In this document: positions 1 to 8,208 of the stretch, piece after piece | Layout: the number at the start of each line of letters is the position of its first letter | Numbering within the stretch: the first letter of the stretch is position 1 | Source: an uncultured Prevotellaceae bacterium | GTDB taxonomy: Bacteria; Bacteroidota; Bacteroidia; Bacteroidales; Bacteroidaceae | Direction of reading: 5' to 3' | DNA length: 64,000 nt | Assembly (NCBI GenBank): GCA_902800595.1 | Contig: CADCFA010000001.1 | Span: forward strand, 1-64,000 | Made by a program: the position numbers and the translations under genes | Notes under the pieces: generated by a model | The model's database searches: none | What the model was told of the DNA's origin: nothing | The model's input: only the letters and a program-made list of their open reading frames with translations

Positions 1-1
1 A

Positions 2-268
2 AACCTGATCAGCGTGCGCCGCATCATCTTCACCCCGAATGTGGATGTGAAGGACGAGTTGAAGAACACCTCTATCCAGATCACCTGTCTCGATGAGGAT
101 GGCAACGTGCTAAAGCGTGTGACAAGCGGTGACAGCGGCGAGATCGAGGACAATGAGAACGGCACCCAGCCTCAGAACGGTGGCAGCACCTCAGGCGGTA
201 ACGGTGGCAGCAACACCCCTACCCCTCCAGTTGAAGAGCCTGACTACGACCAGCCCAGCGGGGATTAA
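2..268 (+). CDS. C-terminal end of an HU-like DNA-binding protein (partial)
   Basis: The reading frame is open at the left edge of the window, so only the last 88 or so residues are present. They begin NLISVRRIIFTPN, continue with a short beta-rich stretch (residues like KDELKNTSIQ), and end in a low-complexity Gly/Ser/Asn/Pro tail followed by an acidic end. This arrangement, with a smalltalk microprotein directly downstream, is typical of Bacteroidetes HU-family (HU-HIG) DNA-binding proteins, whose HU fold would lie upstream of the window. The family call rests on the C-terminal pattern and the neighbour, not on the HU domain itself. An unrelated protein with a glycine-rich tail cannot be excluded. 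Confidence 0.5.
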   Translation, partial: NLISVRRIIFTPNVDVKDELKNTSIQITCLDEDGNVLKRVTSGDSGEIEDNENGTQPQNGGSTSGGNGGSNTPTPPVEEPDYDQPSGD

Positions 269-315
269 ACATTAAACAATAAACAATAAACAATAACCGT
301 TAAACATTAAACGTT
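266..315. repeat. A/T-rich iterated spacer
   Basis: The spacer between the HU-like gene and the microprotein consists of iterations of AAACAATA/AAACATTA, ending with two copies of CCGTTAAACATTAAACGTT-like sequence. It probably acts as an unstructured A-rich leader or ribosome-binding region. No other function is visible. Confidence 0.45.
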
Positions 316-417
316 ATGACGAAGAAGGAGACTTTGAAGTTTGTGGTGCAGATTATTGCATCGATTGCAACGGCGGTATTGACCGCCCTCGGAGCGACAT
401 CGTGCATGGGGGTGTAA
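316..417 (+). CDS. Smalltalk-family microprotein
   Basis: This 33-residue ORF starts MTKKETLKFVVQ, has a single hydrophobic helix (about residues 9-27) and ends LGATSCMGV. It matches the pattern of the Bacteroidetes smalltalk proteins: a basic start, one membrane-like helix with a short Thr/Ala-Leu motif, and a C-terminal Thr-Ser-Cys-Met. These are usually found next to HU-like DNA-binding proteins and cell-wall amidases. The position right after the HU-like gene and the intrinsic terminator just after its stop support it as a real gene. Function is unknown in the family. It is probably membrane-associated. Confidence 0.75.
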   Translation: MTKKETLKFVVQIIASIATAVLTALGATSCMGV

Positions 418-430
418 CCGTTAAAAGAGA

Positions 431-463
431 GAAAGGCTTTCCGATTGGGAAAGCCTTTCTTTG
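431..463. terminator. Rho-independent terminator, possibly bidirectional
   Basis: A perfect 12-bp inverted repeat (GAAAGGCTTTCC at 431-442 with its complement at 448-459) encloses a 5-nt loop. A T-rich tail follows on the plus strand. On the minus strand the hairpin is followed by a pyrimidine tract (TCTCTCTTTT). It lies between the smalltalk gene and the 3' end of the convergent receptor gene and can serve both. Confidence 0.85.
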
Positions 464-465
464 TG

Positions 466-3384
466 TTAGAAGCGGCGACCACCGCCGAAGCCGCCTGGGC
501 GACCTGGGCGATTGCCTGGACGACCACCAGGACCGCCAGGACCACCGCCGAAGCCGAAGGGGTTCTTACCGCCTCCAAAGAGGTTCAGACGGTAGATGAC
601 ATGCACCATGCCATAGCTGGTGATGGAGTTGTATTCGGTATCGGTGCGCCCCATGGCTGAGATGGCACGGCTATAGGTGGACTGCTGATGCAGGATGTCG
701 TAGAGCTGCAGCGAGATGGTGAGCGGCTTGCCCTTCAGGAAACTCTGTGAGAGCTGGGCATTCCAGATGAGCTCGTTGGTGTTCATCGAGGCATCGTTGT
801 AGCCACGGCGGCTCTGCATGTTGATACCCGTGGTGAGGGCTGTGCCCCAGGGGGCTGTGATGCCTACCATCGCGCCATAGGAGAACTGCCAGGTGTCGAG
901 GTTGTTGTTGGTCTGCAGATCATTGCGTGAGTGGGTGTAGCCCACAGAGCCGTTGAGCTCGAATTCGAGCCACTCGTTACGGTAGCTGCCTGACAGGCGC
1001 TGATTGATGTTAACAGACTTGGTGATGCTCTTCTCCGACTCTGCCTGATCGTTGACGCTGGCATAGCCCACATAGTGGTTGTAGCCCAGGTTGGAGAAGG
1101 TATTGATGTTGAAATAGGCCGCACTGTCGAGGGCTGTGTTGAACACCAGTCCGGCATAGGTGTTCCAGTTGCCGTCGATATTCTCAGGTCGGGTGATACG
1201 TGCACCAGAGCTTTCATCGAGGGTCACCTTATTGCTGATGGCATTCTTGGTGGTAGAGAAGCCTGCCCAGGTGGCGATGGAACGCTGGTGAGCCTGCACG
1301 TAGTTGTTGTAGAAGAAACGCATGTTCTGCGTGAACGAGGGTTTCAGTCCCGGGTTACCTTTCTTGATGTTCAGCGGGTCGCTGTTGTCGGTGATGTCAA
1401 GCAGGTCGTTCATCGAGGGCTGTGTGGTGTTGGCGAAATACTGTATGCGCATCTGACTCACCTCGGAGCGCTTCCAGCGGAAGTCGAGGGTTGGCGTGAA
1501 GTTGGTGACCGTGCGGGTGGTGTCGGTATGCACGCCCTGATAATCCTGAATGAAGTGTGAGCGCTGGGGAATGAAGCGCACGCCGACGTTGAGGTTGAAG
1601 CTCTTTCTCACCACGCGCAGCATCAGCTCCATGTTATGGGTATAGTTCTTGTATTCGGATTTTCGGCTCAGATCAGAATCGAGGTATGGTTCGATGGGGA
1701 TATAGGGCTGCAGATAGGCATCCCATGAACGGTAATCAGGTTCCCACGTCAAAGCGCCCAGAGGCATATCGACCTTACTGAAGTCGTAAGTGCCGCGATC
1801 GCTCTTGGTGTAGTCGTAGCGATACTGGTAGCTGAACTGGAGATACACCTGACGGAAGATGGGCTCGCTATAGGTGAAGCGGGCACGGTAGTTCCAGTTC
1901 TTCGTGGGGGTGATGCTATAACGGCGGGTAAAGTAGCTGGAGTCATTCTCGAACTGATAGAACTCCACGTAGCCGTTGTTGATGCTCTGGCTCTTGCCAT
2001 CGCTCCAGTTGCCATTGAGCTGTACGGTAAGGTTGCGCCCTTTGGTATTGAGCTTGCGGTTGAACTGGAGCATACCGCCAAAGTTCTTCGAGTCGCTGTA
2101 GCTCACGTTGTCCTGATCGCGGAAGTTCTTCACGATACCCATGTCGATGAGCTTCTTCAGCTCCTCCAAGGGGTTTGTCACCTTGAGATAGGGATCCTCG
2201 TCGAAGGTAGCCTCGTCGCTCATCTCGAGTCCGTCGGTGGTATTGAGGCGCATGGTGGGGCGGAACAGGATGTTGGTCATGGAGTCGGGCTGCCACTCGA
2301 TGCGCATCTGGGCATTCCAGTTGTTGGTGCGTGAGAAGTTCTGATTGACACTGTTGCTGAATACCGAGGTGGAAGAGCTGTAAATCTGCTCAGAAGAGCG
2401 CTTGGCCAGCTGGTCGCCGTCGGAGTGGTTCCAGCGGATACTTCCGTCGAGCTTGAACTTATCCTTCTGTTCGTAGTTCACATTGACACCTACCATCTTG
2501 GGGGCGTTCAGGCCTTGGCGCTGCTGGCCCCATCTGCCACCGCCACCACCGGAAAAGCCCATGTCGTTGACATTGTTGGCACGTGTGAAGAGCATCACCT
2601 TCAGGTTGTCCTTCATCACAGCACCCATGGCTCTACCTGAATAGCGCTTCTGGGTACCGATGGCGAGATCGATATTAGCCATCAAGCCTTTGTTCATGCC
2701 TTTCTTGATGCCGAAGTCGAGCACTGTCTCTTCCTCGCCGTCCTGAATACCACTGACACGCGCCAGGTCGCTCTGCTGATCGTAGGCCTTGATGCGCTCG
2801 ATGATGTTGGTAGGCAGGTTCTGCAGGGCTGTCTTCGTATCGCCTGTCATAAACTCCTTACCATCCACCAGGATCTTCTTCACCTCCTTACCATTGATCT
2901 TGATGGTTCCGTCGTCGCTGACCTCTGCACCAGGAAGGCGCTTCACGAGTTCTTCGACCACAGAGCCCTCGGGGGTACGGAAGGCGCTGGCATTATACAT
3001 AAAGGTGTCGGCCTTCAGTGTGACCTTCGAGGCATGGGCCGTTACGGTGGCGCCCTTCAGCATGATAGCATCGGGCTCCAGCGTGATGGTGCCGGCAGAA
3101 TAATCCTTGCCGTCGCGAATATTTATTTGTTTTGTGTAAGTCTTGAATCCGACATAGGTAATCTTCAAGGTATAGCGTCCGTCGTGGGGGGCACGTATCT
3201 GGAAACCACCATTCATATTGGTCAGTGCGTTGGCCACAACTTTCTCTCCACTTAAAATGGAAGCCGTCGCCTGAATGACGGCCTCCTGTGTATCCTGCTC
3301 AACAACCTTACCTGAAACTAATCTTTGGGCATTTGCCACGACTGCCAGCGTCAACGCGACAGTCAGGAGTATCAATCTTCTCAT
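466..3384 (-). CDS. Outer-membrane beta-barrel (TonB-receptor-like) protein
   Basis: This 972-residue protein has a signal peptide (MRRLILLTVALTLAVVANAQ), then a carboxypeptidase-regulatory-like beta sandwich (about 22-105), a plug-like region (about 110-230, with VEELVKRLPGAEVSDDGTIKINGK and a VDGKEF motif) and a long barrel-type domain to the C-terminus. This is the layout of the Bacteroidetes outer-membrane beta-barrel family (OMP_b-brl_3) rather than SusC, and no SusD partner is nearby. Two glycine-rich stretches stand out: one near residue 275 and a C-terminal Gly/Pro/Arg-rich tail of about 35 residues after the last predicted strand, ending GGGRRF. Such proteins take up or export unknown ligands across the outer membrane. 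The substrate cannot be read from the sequence. It is transcribed alone, convergent with the smalltalk gene and divergent from aroB. Confidence 0.88.
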   Translation of the reverse strand: MRRLILLTVALTLAVVANAQRLVSGKVVEQDTQEAVIQATASILSGEKVVANALTNMNGGFQIRAPHDGRYTLKITYVGFKTYTKQINIRDGKDYSAGTITLEPDAIMLKGATVTAHASKVTLKADTFMYNASAFRTPEGSVVEELVKRLPGAEVSDDGTIKINGKEVKKILVDGKEFMTGDTKTALQNLPTNIIERIKAYDQQSDLARVSGIQDGEEETVLDFGIKKGMNKGLMANIDLAIGTQKRYSGRAMGAVMKDNLKVMLFTRANNVNDMGFSGGGGGRWGQQRQGLNAPKMVGVNVNYEQKDKFKLDGSIRWNHSDGDQLAKRSSEQIYSSSTSVFSNSVNQNFSRTNNWNAQMRIEWQPDSMTNILFRPTMRLNTTDGLEMSDEATFDEDPYLKVTNPLEELKKLIDMGIVKNFRDQDNVSYSDSKNFGGMLQFNRKLNTKGRNLTVQLNGNWSDGKSQSINNGYVEFYQFENDSSYFTRRYSITPTKNWNYRARFTYSEPIFRQVYLQFSYQYRYDYTKSDRGTYDFSKVDMPLGALTWEPDYRSWDAYLQPYIPIEPYLDSDLSRKSEYKNYTHNMELMLRVVRKSFNLNVGVRFIPQRSHFIQDYQGVHTDTTRTVTNFTPTLDFRWKRSEVSQMRIQYFANTTQPSMNDLLDITDNSDPLNIKKGNPGLKPSFTQNMRFFYNNYVQAHQRSIATWAGFSTTKNAISNKVTLDESSGARITRPENIDGNWNTYAGLVFNTALDSAAYFNINTFSNLGYNHYVGYASVNDQAESEKSITKSVNINQRLSGSYRNEWLEFELNGSVGYTHSRNDLQTNNNLDTWQFSYGAMVGITAPWGTALTTGINMQSRRGYNDASMNTNELIWNAQLSQSFLKGKPLTISLQLYDILHQQSTYSRAISAMGRTDTEYNSITSYGMVHVIYRLNLFGGGKNPFGFGGGPGGPGGRPGNRPGRPGGFGGGRRF

Positions 3385-3466
3385 TATATCTTTTAATTGT
3401 TGACTTTTTGACGGAGGAAAAACGGAAAAGTTTAAAGGCTTGAGTAAATTTTTTATAAATTATGCT

Positions 3467-3494
3467 TTTGTTTCGAATAATAATCGTATCTTTG
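3467..3494 (+). promoter_or_regulatory. Bacteroidetes-type promoter of aroB
   Basis: TATCTTTG at 3487-3494 fits the TAnnTTTG -7 box, with TTTG at 3467-3470 as a possible -33 box (16-nt spacing, somewhat short). It lies 40 nt before the aroB start. Confidence 0.6.
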
Positions 3495-3534
3495 CACCGC
3501 ATAAACAAACAGGCAAATCTGTTACCATTAAGAG

Positions 3535-4584
3535 ATGAACCAACAAAAAGTAGTCATTGCAGAAGACTTAGGGCTGTCGCTGAAAGAGGCGATGGAGGTC
3601 TGCGAGCGTGACAAAGTATTCATACTGATGGACGAGACCACTGCGAAGTGCTGTCTGCCTGTGGTGGAAGCGGCTGTCGGGCTTCAGGATGCCAAGCGCA
3701 TCATCATCGGAGCCACCGACACGCACAAGACACTTGAGTCGCTTGCCCATGTCTGGGAAGAGCTGGGCACCGGAGGTGCTACGCGCCACTCCTTATTAAT
3801 AAATATAGGCGGCGGTATGGTGACTGATCTGGGCGGATTTGCCGCATCGACATTTAAAAGAGGTATCAACTACATCAATATACCCACTACCCTGCTCGCA
3901 ATGGTGGATGCCAGCGTAGGCGGAAAGACAGGTATCAACTTCAGGGGACTGAAGAACGAGATTGGTGTGTTCAACAATGCCTCGACGGTGATCCTTGACA
4001 CGCAGTTTCTGAAGACACTCGACGCAGAGAACATCTGTTCTGGCTATGCAGAGATGCTGAAGCACGGACTGATATCAGATGAGAAGATGTGGGCAGAACT
4101 GATGAACTTTGAGCTTGAGCAGCCAGATCTGAAACAACTGAGCCGGATGGTGGCTGACAGCGTGGCAGTGAAGGAGCGCATCGTGACGGAGGATCCCACA
4201 GAAAAGGGTATCAGGAAGGCACTGAACTTAGGACATACCGTGGGCCACGCCTTCGAATCGTTCGCCCTGAAACGCCAACCTGTACTGCACGGCTATGCGG
4301 TGGCCTGGGGACTGATCTGCGAGCTCTATCTGAGTTGCATCAAGACGGGATTCCCGACGGATAAGATGCACCAGACCGTAAGGTTCATCAAAGAGCATTA
4401 TGGGATGATGACCATCGTGTGCGACGACTATCCCACCCTGCTGGAGCTGATGACACACGACAAGAAGAACGTGGCTGGAACCATCAACTTCACACTCCTG
4501 GGAGGTATCGGAGACATCCGCATCAACCAGACGGCTACGAAAGAAGAAATTTGCGAAGCGCTCGATTTCTATCGGGAGAGCTGA
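3535..4584 (+). CDS. aroB: 3-dehydroquinate synthase
   Basis: The enzyme converts DAHP to 3-dehydroquinate, the second step of the shikimate pathway, using NAD and a divalent metal. The 349-residue length is normal. Visible signatures are the nucleotide-binding GGGMVTDLGGF segment, the IPTTLLAMVDASVGGKTGIN block, the NEIG motif, and metal ligands in GYAEMLKHG and LNLGHTVGHAFE. The gene has its own TATCTTTG promoter. It faces the men operon end to end; its product feeds chorismate, the menaquinone precursor, so the two are metabolically linked though divergently encoded. Start ATG follows an A-rich leader. Identification is firm. Confidence 0.96.
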   Translation: MNQQKVVIAEDLGLSLKEAMEVCERDKVFILMDETTAKCCLPVVEAAVGLQDAKRIIIGATDTHKTLESLAHVWEELGTGGATRHSLLINIGGGMVTDLGGFAASTFKRGINYINIPTTLLAMVDASVGGKTGINFRGLKNEIGVFNNASTVILDTQFLKTLDAENICSGYAEMLKHGLISDEKMWAELMNFELEQPDLKQLSRMVADSVAVKERIVTEDPTEKGIRKALNLGHTVGHAFESFALKRQPVLHGYAVAWGLICELYLSCIKTGFPTDKMHQTVRFIKEHYGMMTIVCDDYPTLLELMTHDKKNVAGTINFTLLGGIGDIRINQTATKEEICEALDFYRES

Positions 4585-4644
4585 AACAGATACGATTAAC
4601 CAATCAGCTTTTTAGACCTAATCATATTACTAACTAATCGTGGT

Positions 4645-4668
4645 AGGGCTGCTCGTGAGAGTAGCTCT
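4645..4668. terminator. Hairpin between convergent aroB and menE
   Basis: GGGCTGCTC at 4646-4654 pairs with GAGTAGCTC at 4659-4667 (one G-T pair, GTGA loop), followed by a weak T-rich stretch on the plus strand. It overlaps the menE stop codon. It is a plausible weak terminator for aroB. Confidence 0.4.
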
Positions 4669-5641
4669 ATCGTTGTTTTGCAAGGTCTTCTGCCTGCTTC
4701 CTGGCTGGCTTGCCTGTCTCTGTCAAAGGTATCTTGTCAACGTGAAGATACGCCTTGGGCTGGAAATATTTAGGCAGGATGCGCTTGCAGACGGCACGAG
4801 CCTCATCAACAGGGCCTTCGGTGAGCAGAACGACCACCTCTCCGAATTTTTCATCAGGACGCTTCGTGATGAGGAATGGCTGCGACAGATAGGGGCGCAA
4901 CTGGCGTTCCACCTGTTCTGTCTGTATCTTGATGCCACCAGAACAGATCACATTATCCTTACGTCCTAGGATGCGGAAGCGCCCTTCAGAGAGTTCCGCG
5001 ATGTCATTGGTAACCAGGCGCTCTGAACAGACCAACGGGGCATCGATAACCAGACAGCTCTCGTCATTAAGACTCACCTTGACAGAAGGAAATGGGGTAT
5101 AATAATCAGAGGCTTCAGCGCCATTCAGCCGACGGAGGGCTATATGGGAGAGTGTCTCTGTCATGCCATAGGTACTCCACACATGATGGGGGAAGGATTT
5201 CAGCGCAGCCGCCAGCGCATCGTCGATGGCACCACCTCCAATGATAAGGTGGCGTATCTGCTTCAGACGTTCACACTCCGCAGGCACCTGAAGGGCGTTA
5301 TAGACCTGCATGGGCACCATGGCGGCGAAAGAGAGGACTGAGAGCTGAGGGCTGAGGTCAGCAAGCGGATGGCCTGAAGGGGCAACAGTGATCAACTGAA
5401 GTCGTCGCTCAAGGGAGCGCACCACCATCATCTTCCCTGCGATATAGTCGAGCGACATGCAGAGCAGGGCTGTGTCGCCTTCACGAAGTCCCAGAAAGTC
5501 GCAAGTGATACGGGCAGAGTTAAGCATCCGCCGCTTCTCTACCAGCATCGGCTTAGGGGCACCTGTAGAACCGCTGGTCTGCACATGCACGTAGTCGGAA
5601 TCGTTATTCCATTCGGCTAAGAACTCGTCTAAACTCATCAT
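4667..5641 (-). CDS. menE: O-succinylbenzoate-CoA ligase (short form)
   Basis: This adenylate-forming enzyme activates o-succinylbenzoate with ATP and CoA in menaquinone synthesis. The 324-residue protein has the AMP-binding P-loop TSGSTGAPKP near residue 22, STYGMTETLSH, the GRKDNVICSGGIKI hinge region and the catalytic lysine motif LTETGKPARK near the C-terminus. It is shorter than the roughly 450-residue E. coli enzyme because it starts almost at the P-loop, as Bacteroidetes MenE proteins commonly do. It is the last gene of the men operon, after menC and a palindromic repeat. Confidence 0.93.
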   Translation of the reverse strand: MMSLDEFLAEWNNDSDYVHVQTSGSTGAPKPMLVEKRRMLNSARITCDFLGLREGDTALLCMSLDYIAGKMMVVRSLERRLQLITVAPSGHPLADLSPQLSVLSFAAMVPMQVYNALQVPAECERLKQIRHLIIGGGAIDDALAAALKSFPHHVWSTYGMTETLSHIALRRLNGAEASDYYTPFPSVKVSLNDESCLVIDAPLVCSERLVTNDIAELSEGRFRILGRKDNVICSGGIKIQTEQVERQLRPYLSQPFLITKRPDEKFGEVVVLLTEGPVDEARAVCKRILPKYFQPKAYLHVDKIPLTETGKPARKQAEDLAKQR

Positions 5642-5653
5642 TACTTCTTTTTA

Positions 5654-5731
5654 AGATAATAAGAACAAAAGGACATAAATTTAAAATCTCCTTGATGCGC
5701 ATCTTATTATGTTCTTATGTTCTTATTATCT
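5654..5731. repeat. Palindromic intergenic repeat, copy A
   Basis: Left arm AGATAATAAGAAC followed by (A/G)AAGGACATAAA and right arm TTATGTTCTTATGTTCTTATTATCT flank a core with TTGATGCGCATC. The left arm abuts the menE start. The right arm encodes the last residues and stop of menC. It is the same family as copies at 6758, 7229, 8132 and 15198. Confidence 0.85.
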
Positions 5732-6741
5732 AAAAATAAATTGTCTTTGATGATCGTGAGCGGCATGGGGATGTTATCAGTGAAGAGCTGACCTGTGCCA
5801 AGACCTTGCGGCAAACGAATATGAGGACCATACACATCGGAGGCGAACTGGGCGATGGCATTCAGGCCGATGTTACTCTCAAGGGCAGAGGTGATCCAGG
5901 AACCTATGCCTCGTTCCTTTGCAGCCGCTATCCACTCCCTGCACCCCTCCATACCGCCATGAAGTGAGGGCTTGAGGATGATATAGCGGGGTTTGATGAC
6001 ATTCAGCAGGTGACCTTTCATCTCGGGATCGTTCACGCCAATCAGTTCTTCATCGAGGGCAATGGGCAAGGGTGACTCACGACAGAGCTCTGCCATATAA
6101 GCCCACTGTCCCTGACGGATGGGCTGCTCGATGCTATGAATAGCGTATTGCGACAGGAGTTCGAGTTTATAGAGGGCTTCCTCAAACTTAAAGGCGCCGT
6201 TGGCATCGAGGCGCAATTCCACTTCGTGGAAGGAGAAACGATCCCGGATGCGCTTCACGAGGTCCAGCTCCTGTTCGAAGTCGATGGCACCAATCTTGAG
6301 TTTTACACAACGGAAACCCTTCTCGAGTTTCTCTTCCATGCGTTGCAGCATCTCGTCGTAGCGTCCCATCCACACCAAGCCGTTGATGGGGATGCCTTCT
6401 TCACCACGGCTGAAAGCTGTGTCGAAGAGCTGGTTGCCATTCCGGAGGTTCAGCAGAGCCGTCTCCAGTCCGAACAGCATCGAAGGGTAAGGGCGCAGGG
6501 TATCGACATCAATATCGCCTGTCTGACAGAGGTGCTGACAGAAGCTGTTGAGTTTCGATTCATACACCTCATCGGGCAGAGCATCGCAACTCAGGTCAGG
6601 CAACGGGGCGCACTCGCCAATTCCCTCACGCGTTCCATCTGACAAGTGTATCAACCAAATCTTTCGGGTAGTATATACCCCCCTGGAAGTCCCCGCCGGC
6701 TGCTTAAAATGCAGTATCTTTTGTTTTATATTGAAGAACAT
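5707..6741 (-). CDS. menC: o-Succinylbenzoate synthase
   Basis: MenC, of the enolase superfamily, dehydrates SHCHC to o-succinylbenzoate. The 344-residue protein shows the capping domain (GVYTTRKIWLIHLSDG, GIGECAPLPDLS) and the barrel with the catalytic lysine motif VKLKIGA and metal ligands in LRLDANGAF, SIEQPI and ALDEE, followed by KPSLHGG. It is encoded between the GxxExxY gene and menE. The final residues DNKNIRT and the stop codon lie inside a palindromic repeat arm, and the neighbouring GxxExxY protein has almost the same ending, so the natural C-terminus appears to have been replaced or extended by repeat sequence. Confidence 0.94.
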   Translation of the reverse strand: MFFNIKQKILHFKQPAGTSRGVYTTRKIWLIHLSDGTREGIGECAPLPDLSCDALPDEVYESKLNSFCQHLCQTGDIDVDTLRPYPSMLFGLETALLNLRNGNQLFDTAFSRGEEGIPINGLVWMGRYDEMLQRMEEKLEKGFRCVKLKIGAIDFEQELDLVKRIRDRFSFHEVELRLDANGAFKFEEALYKLELLSQYAIHSIEQPIRQGQWAYMAELCRESPLPIALDEELIGVNDPEMKGHLLNVIKPRYIILKPSLHGGMEGCREWIAAAKERGIGSWITSALESNIGLNAIAQFASDVYGPHIRLPQGLGTGQLFTDNIPMPLTIIKDNLFLDNKNIRT

Positions 6742-6757
6742 ATTATTATTTTATTTT

Positions 6758-6835
6758 AGATAATAAGAACAGAAGAACATATTTTTTATTCTCCATGATG
6801 CACACTTTATATTATGTTCTTATGTTCTTTTTATC
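6758..6835. repeat. Palindromic intergenic repeat, copy B
   Basis: AGATAATAAGAACAGAAGAACAT at the left and TTATGTTCTTATGTTCTTTTTATC at the right flank a core with CCATGATGCAC. The right arm is also the 3' end of the GxxExxY gene. Structure and core match copy A. Confidence 0.85.
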
Positions 6836-7207
6836 AAACAAACGATATTTGCGTTTAATTTCAATTTTTGGAGCACCAAAATTTATTAGCAATCCATGAT
6901 CCAATTGTGTAGCATGCAAATAGTTTACTAATTGAACTTCATGAACAGGTGCTAATGCATTCACAGCTTTCAGTTCAATAATAACACGATGATCTACTAT
7001 GATATCCGCTCTGAACTCTCCAACAACTTCACCTTTATAAAACACATTTAATGGATACTCAAAATCATATGGAATATTTTGCTTCGTCAATTCAACTCCC
7101 ATAGCATTCTTATATACAGACTCCAAGAAACCAGATCCTAATTCCATCCTTACCTGATAAGCACAATCTATGATATTTTTTATCAATTGCTCTATATCCA
7201 TCGTCAT
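6812..7207 (-). CDS. GxxExxY family protein
   Basis: The 131-residue protein carries the family-naming motif in GSGFLESVY (about residues 21-29) and a PD-(D/E)xK nuclease-like core, visible as FRADIIVDHRVIIELKAV (Asp, then Glu-x-Lys). Proteins of this family are widespread, often near DNA-repair or mobile genes, and have no established function. Here it sits inside the menaquinone operon between menB and menC, flanked on both sides by palindromic repeats, which looks like an inserted gene cassette. Its base composition is visibly more A/T-rich than the men genes. The last residues (DKKNIRT) are encoded by a repeat arm, as in menC. A role in menaquinone synthesis is unlikely. Confidence 0.85.
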   Translation of the reverse strand: MTMDIEQLIKNIIDCAYQVRMELGSGFLESVYKNAMGVELTKQNIPYDFEYPLNVFYKGEVVGEFRADIIVDHRVIIELKAVNALAPVHEVQLVNYLHATQLDHGLLINFGAPKIEIKRKYRLFDKKNIRT

Positions 7208-7228
7208 TTACTCTTTGCACAGACTTAA

Positions 7229-7253
7229 TTATGTTCTTATGTTCTTTTTATCT
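7229..7253. repeat. Palindromic repeat, single right arm (copy C)
   Basis: TTATGTTCTTATGTTC followed by TTTTTATCT matches the right arm of copies A and B. A GCAC core remnant lies upstream, but no left arm is present. The arm lies between the GxxExxY gene and menB. Confidence 0.75.
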
Positions 7254-7260
7254 AAAAAAA

Positions 7261-8112
7261 TTACGGGAGTTTGGGATATTTCTTGAAGTCGGGCTTGCGC
7301 TTTTCGAGGAAGGCTTTGCCACCCTCCTGCGCCTCGTCGAGGAAGTAGTAGAGCATGGTGCAGTCGCCAGCCAGTTCCTGAATACCAGCCTGACCATCGA
7401 GCTCGGCATTCAGTCCTGCCTTTACCATACGAAGAGCAAGCGGAGAACGCTCCATCATGATCTCAGCCCACTCCACACACTCATCCTCAAGTCGTTCGAT
7501 AGGTACCACCTTATTAACCATACCCATCTCCTCAGCCTCTTTGGCACTGTACTGACGACAGAGGAACCAGATCTCACGTGCCTTCTTCTGTCCCACGATA
7601 CGGGCGAGATAAGAAGAGCCGAAGCCTGCATCAAACGAGCCCACCTTAGGACCTGTCTGTCCGAAGATGGCATTCTCGGAGGCAATCGTCAGGTCGCACA
7701 CCAGATGCAGTACATGACCACCTCCGATGGCATAACCATTCACCATTGCAATGACAGGCTTTGGCAGACGACGGATCTGCATCTGCACGTCGAGCACACT
7801 GAGACGAGGCACTCCGTCTTCATCAACATAGCCGCCACGTCCCTTCACATGCATGTCGCCACCAGAGCAGAAGGCATGCTTCACATCTGCCAGCGTCTTA
7901 CCCTCAGGCACCTCAGACATAGCACCTGTGAGCAGCACCACAGAGATATCCTGCATCTCACGACACATGCTGAAGGCCTGACTCAGTTCCCAAGTGGTCT
8001 TGGGGGTAAAGGCATTACGGTAACGGGCACGATTGATGGTAATCTTGGCAATGCCATTATATTCCTCGAAGAGAATCTCCTCAAACTTACGAATTTCTTT
8101 CCAGTCTCTCAT
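7261..8112 (-). CDS. menB: 1,4-Dihydroxy-2-naphthoyl-CoA synthase
   Basis: MenB, a crotonase-fold enzyme, closes the naphthoquinone ring from o-succinylbenzoyl-CoA. The start is placed at [10 protein letters not shown], 11 codons inside the longest frame, because the upstream codons are only a Lys-rich translation of the A-rich leader; this gives 283 residues, a normal length. Signatures include the acyl-CoA and oxyanion-hole segments [11 protein letters not shown] and [18 protein letters not shown], the substrate loop [18 protein letters not shown] and the [17 protein letters not shown] block. It lies directly after menD and a palindromic repeat in the men operon. Identification is firm. Confidence 0.96.
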   Translation of the reverse strand: MRDWKEIRKFEEILFEEYNGIAKITINRARYRNAFTPKTTWELSQAFSMCREMQDISVVLLTGAMSEVPEGKTLADVKHAFCSGGDMHVKGRGGYVDEDGVPRLSVLDVQMQIRRLPKPVIAMVNGYAIGGGHVLHLVCDLTIASENAIFGQTGPKVGSFDAGFGSSYLARIVGQKKAREIWFLCRQYSAKEAEEMGMVNKVVPIERLEDECVEWAEIMMERSPLALRMVKAGLNAELDGQAGIQELAGDCTMLYYFLDEAQEGGKAFLEKRKPDFKKYPKLP

Positions 8113-8131
8113 AATTCTTTTTTTCTTTTTT

Positions 8132-8208
8132 GATAAGAAGAACAAAAGGACATAAATTATACTACCTCATGAAGCGCAACTCCTTATGTTCTTATGTTCT
8201 TATTATCT
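8132..8208. repeat. Palindromic intergenic repeat, copy D
   Basis: Left arm GATAAGAAGAACAAAAGGAC and right arm TTATGTTCTTATGTTC followed by TTATTATCT flank a core with TCATGAAGCGCAAC. It fills the menD-menB spacer and touches the menD stop codon. Confidence 0.85.

Noticed and set aside
445..660. Plus-strand ORFs opposite the Gly-rich tail of the receptor
   Set aside because: They are antisense frames of the glycine/proline codons of the receptor gene and have no start context or family resemblance.
6812..7207. Toxin-antitoxin gene in the men operon
   Set aside because: The GxxExxY motif identifies the family, and no antitoxin-like partner gene is adjacent.
7231..8133. A 300-codon plus-strand frame opposite menB
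   Set aside because: It is the complement of a clear menB gene. Its translation is His/Leu-rich with no domain, so it is a shadow.
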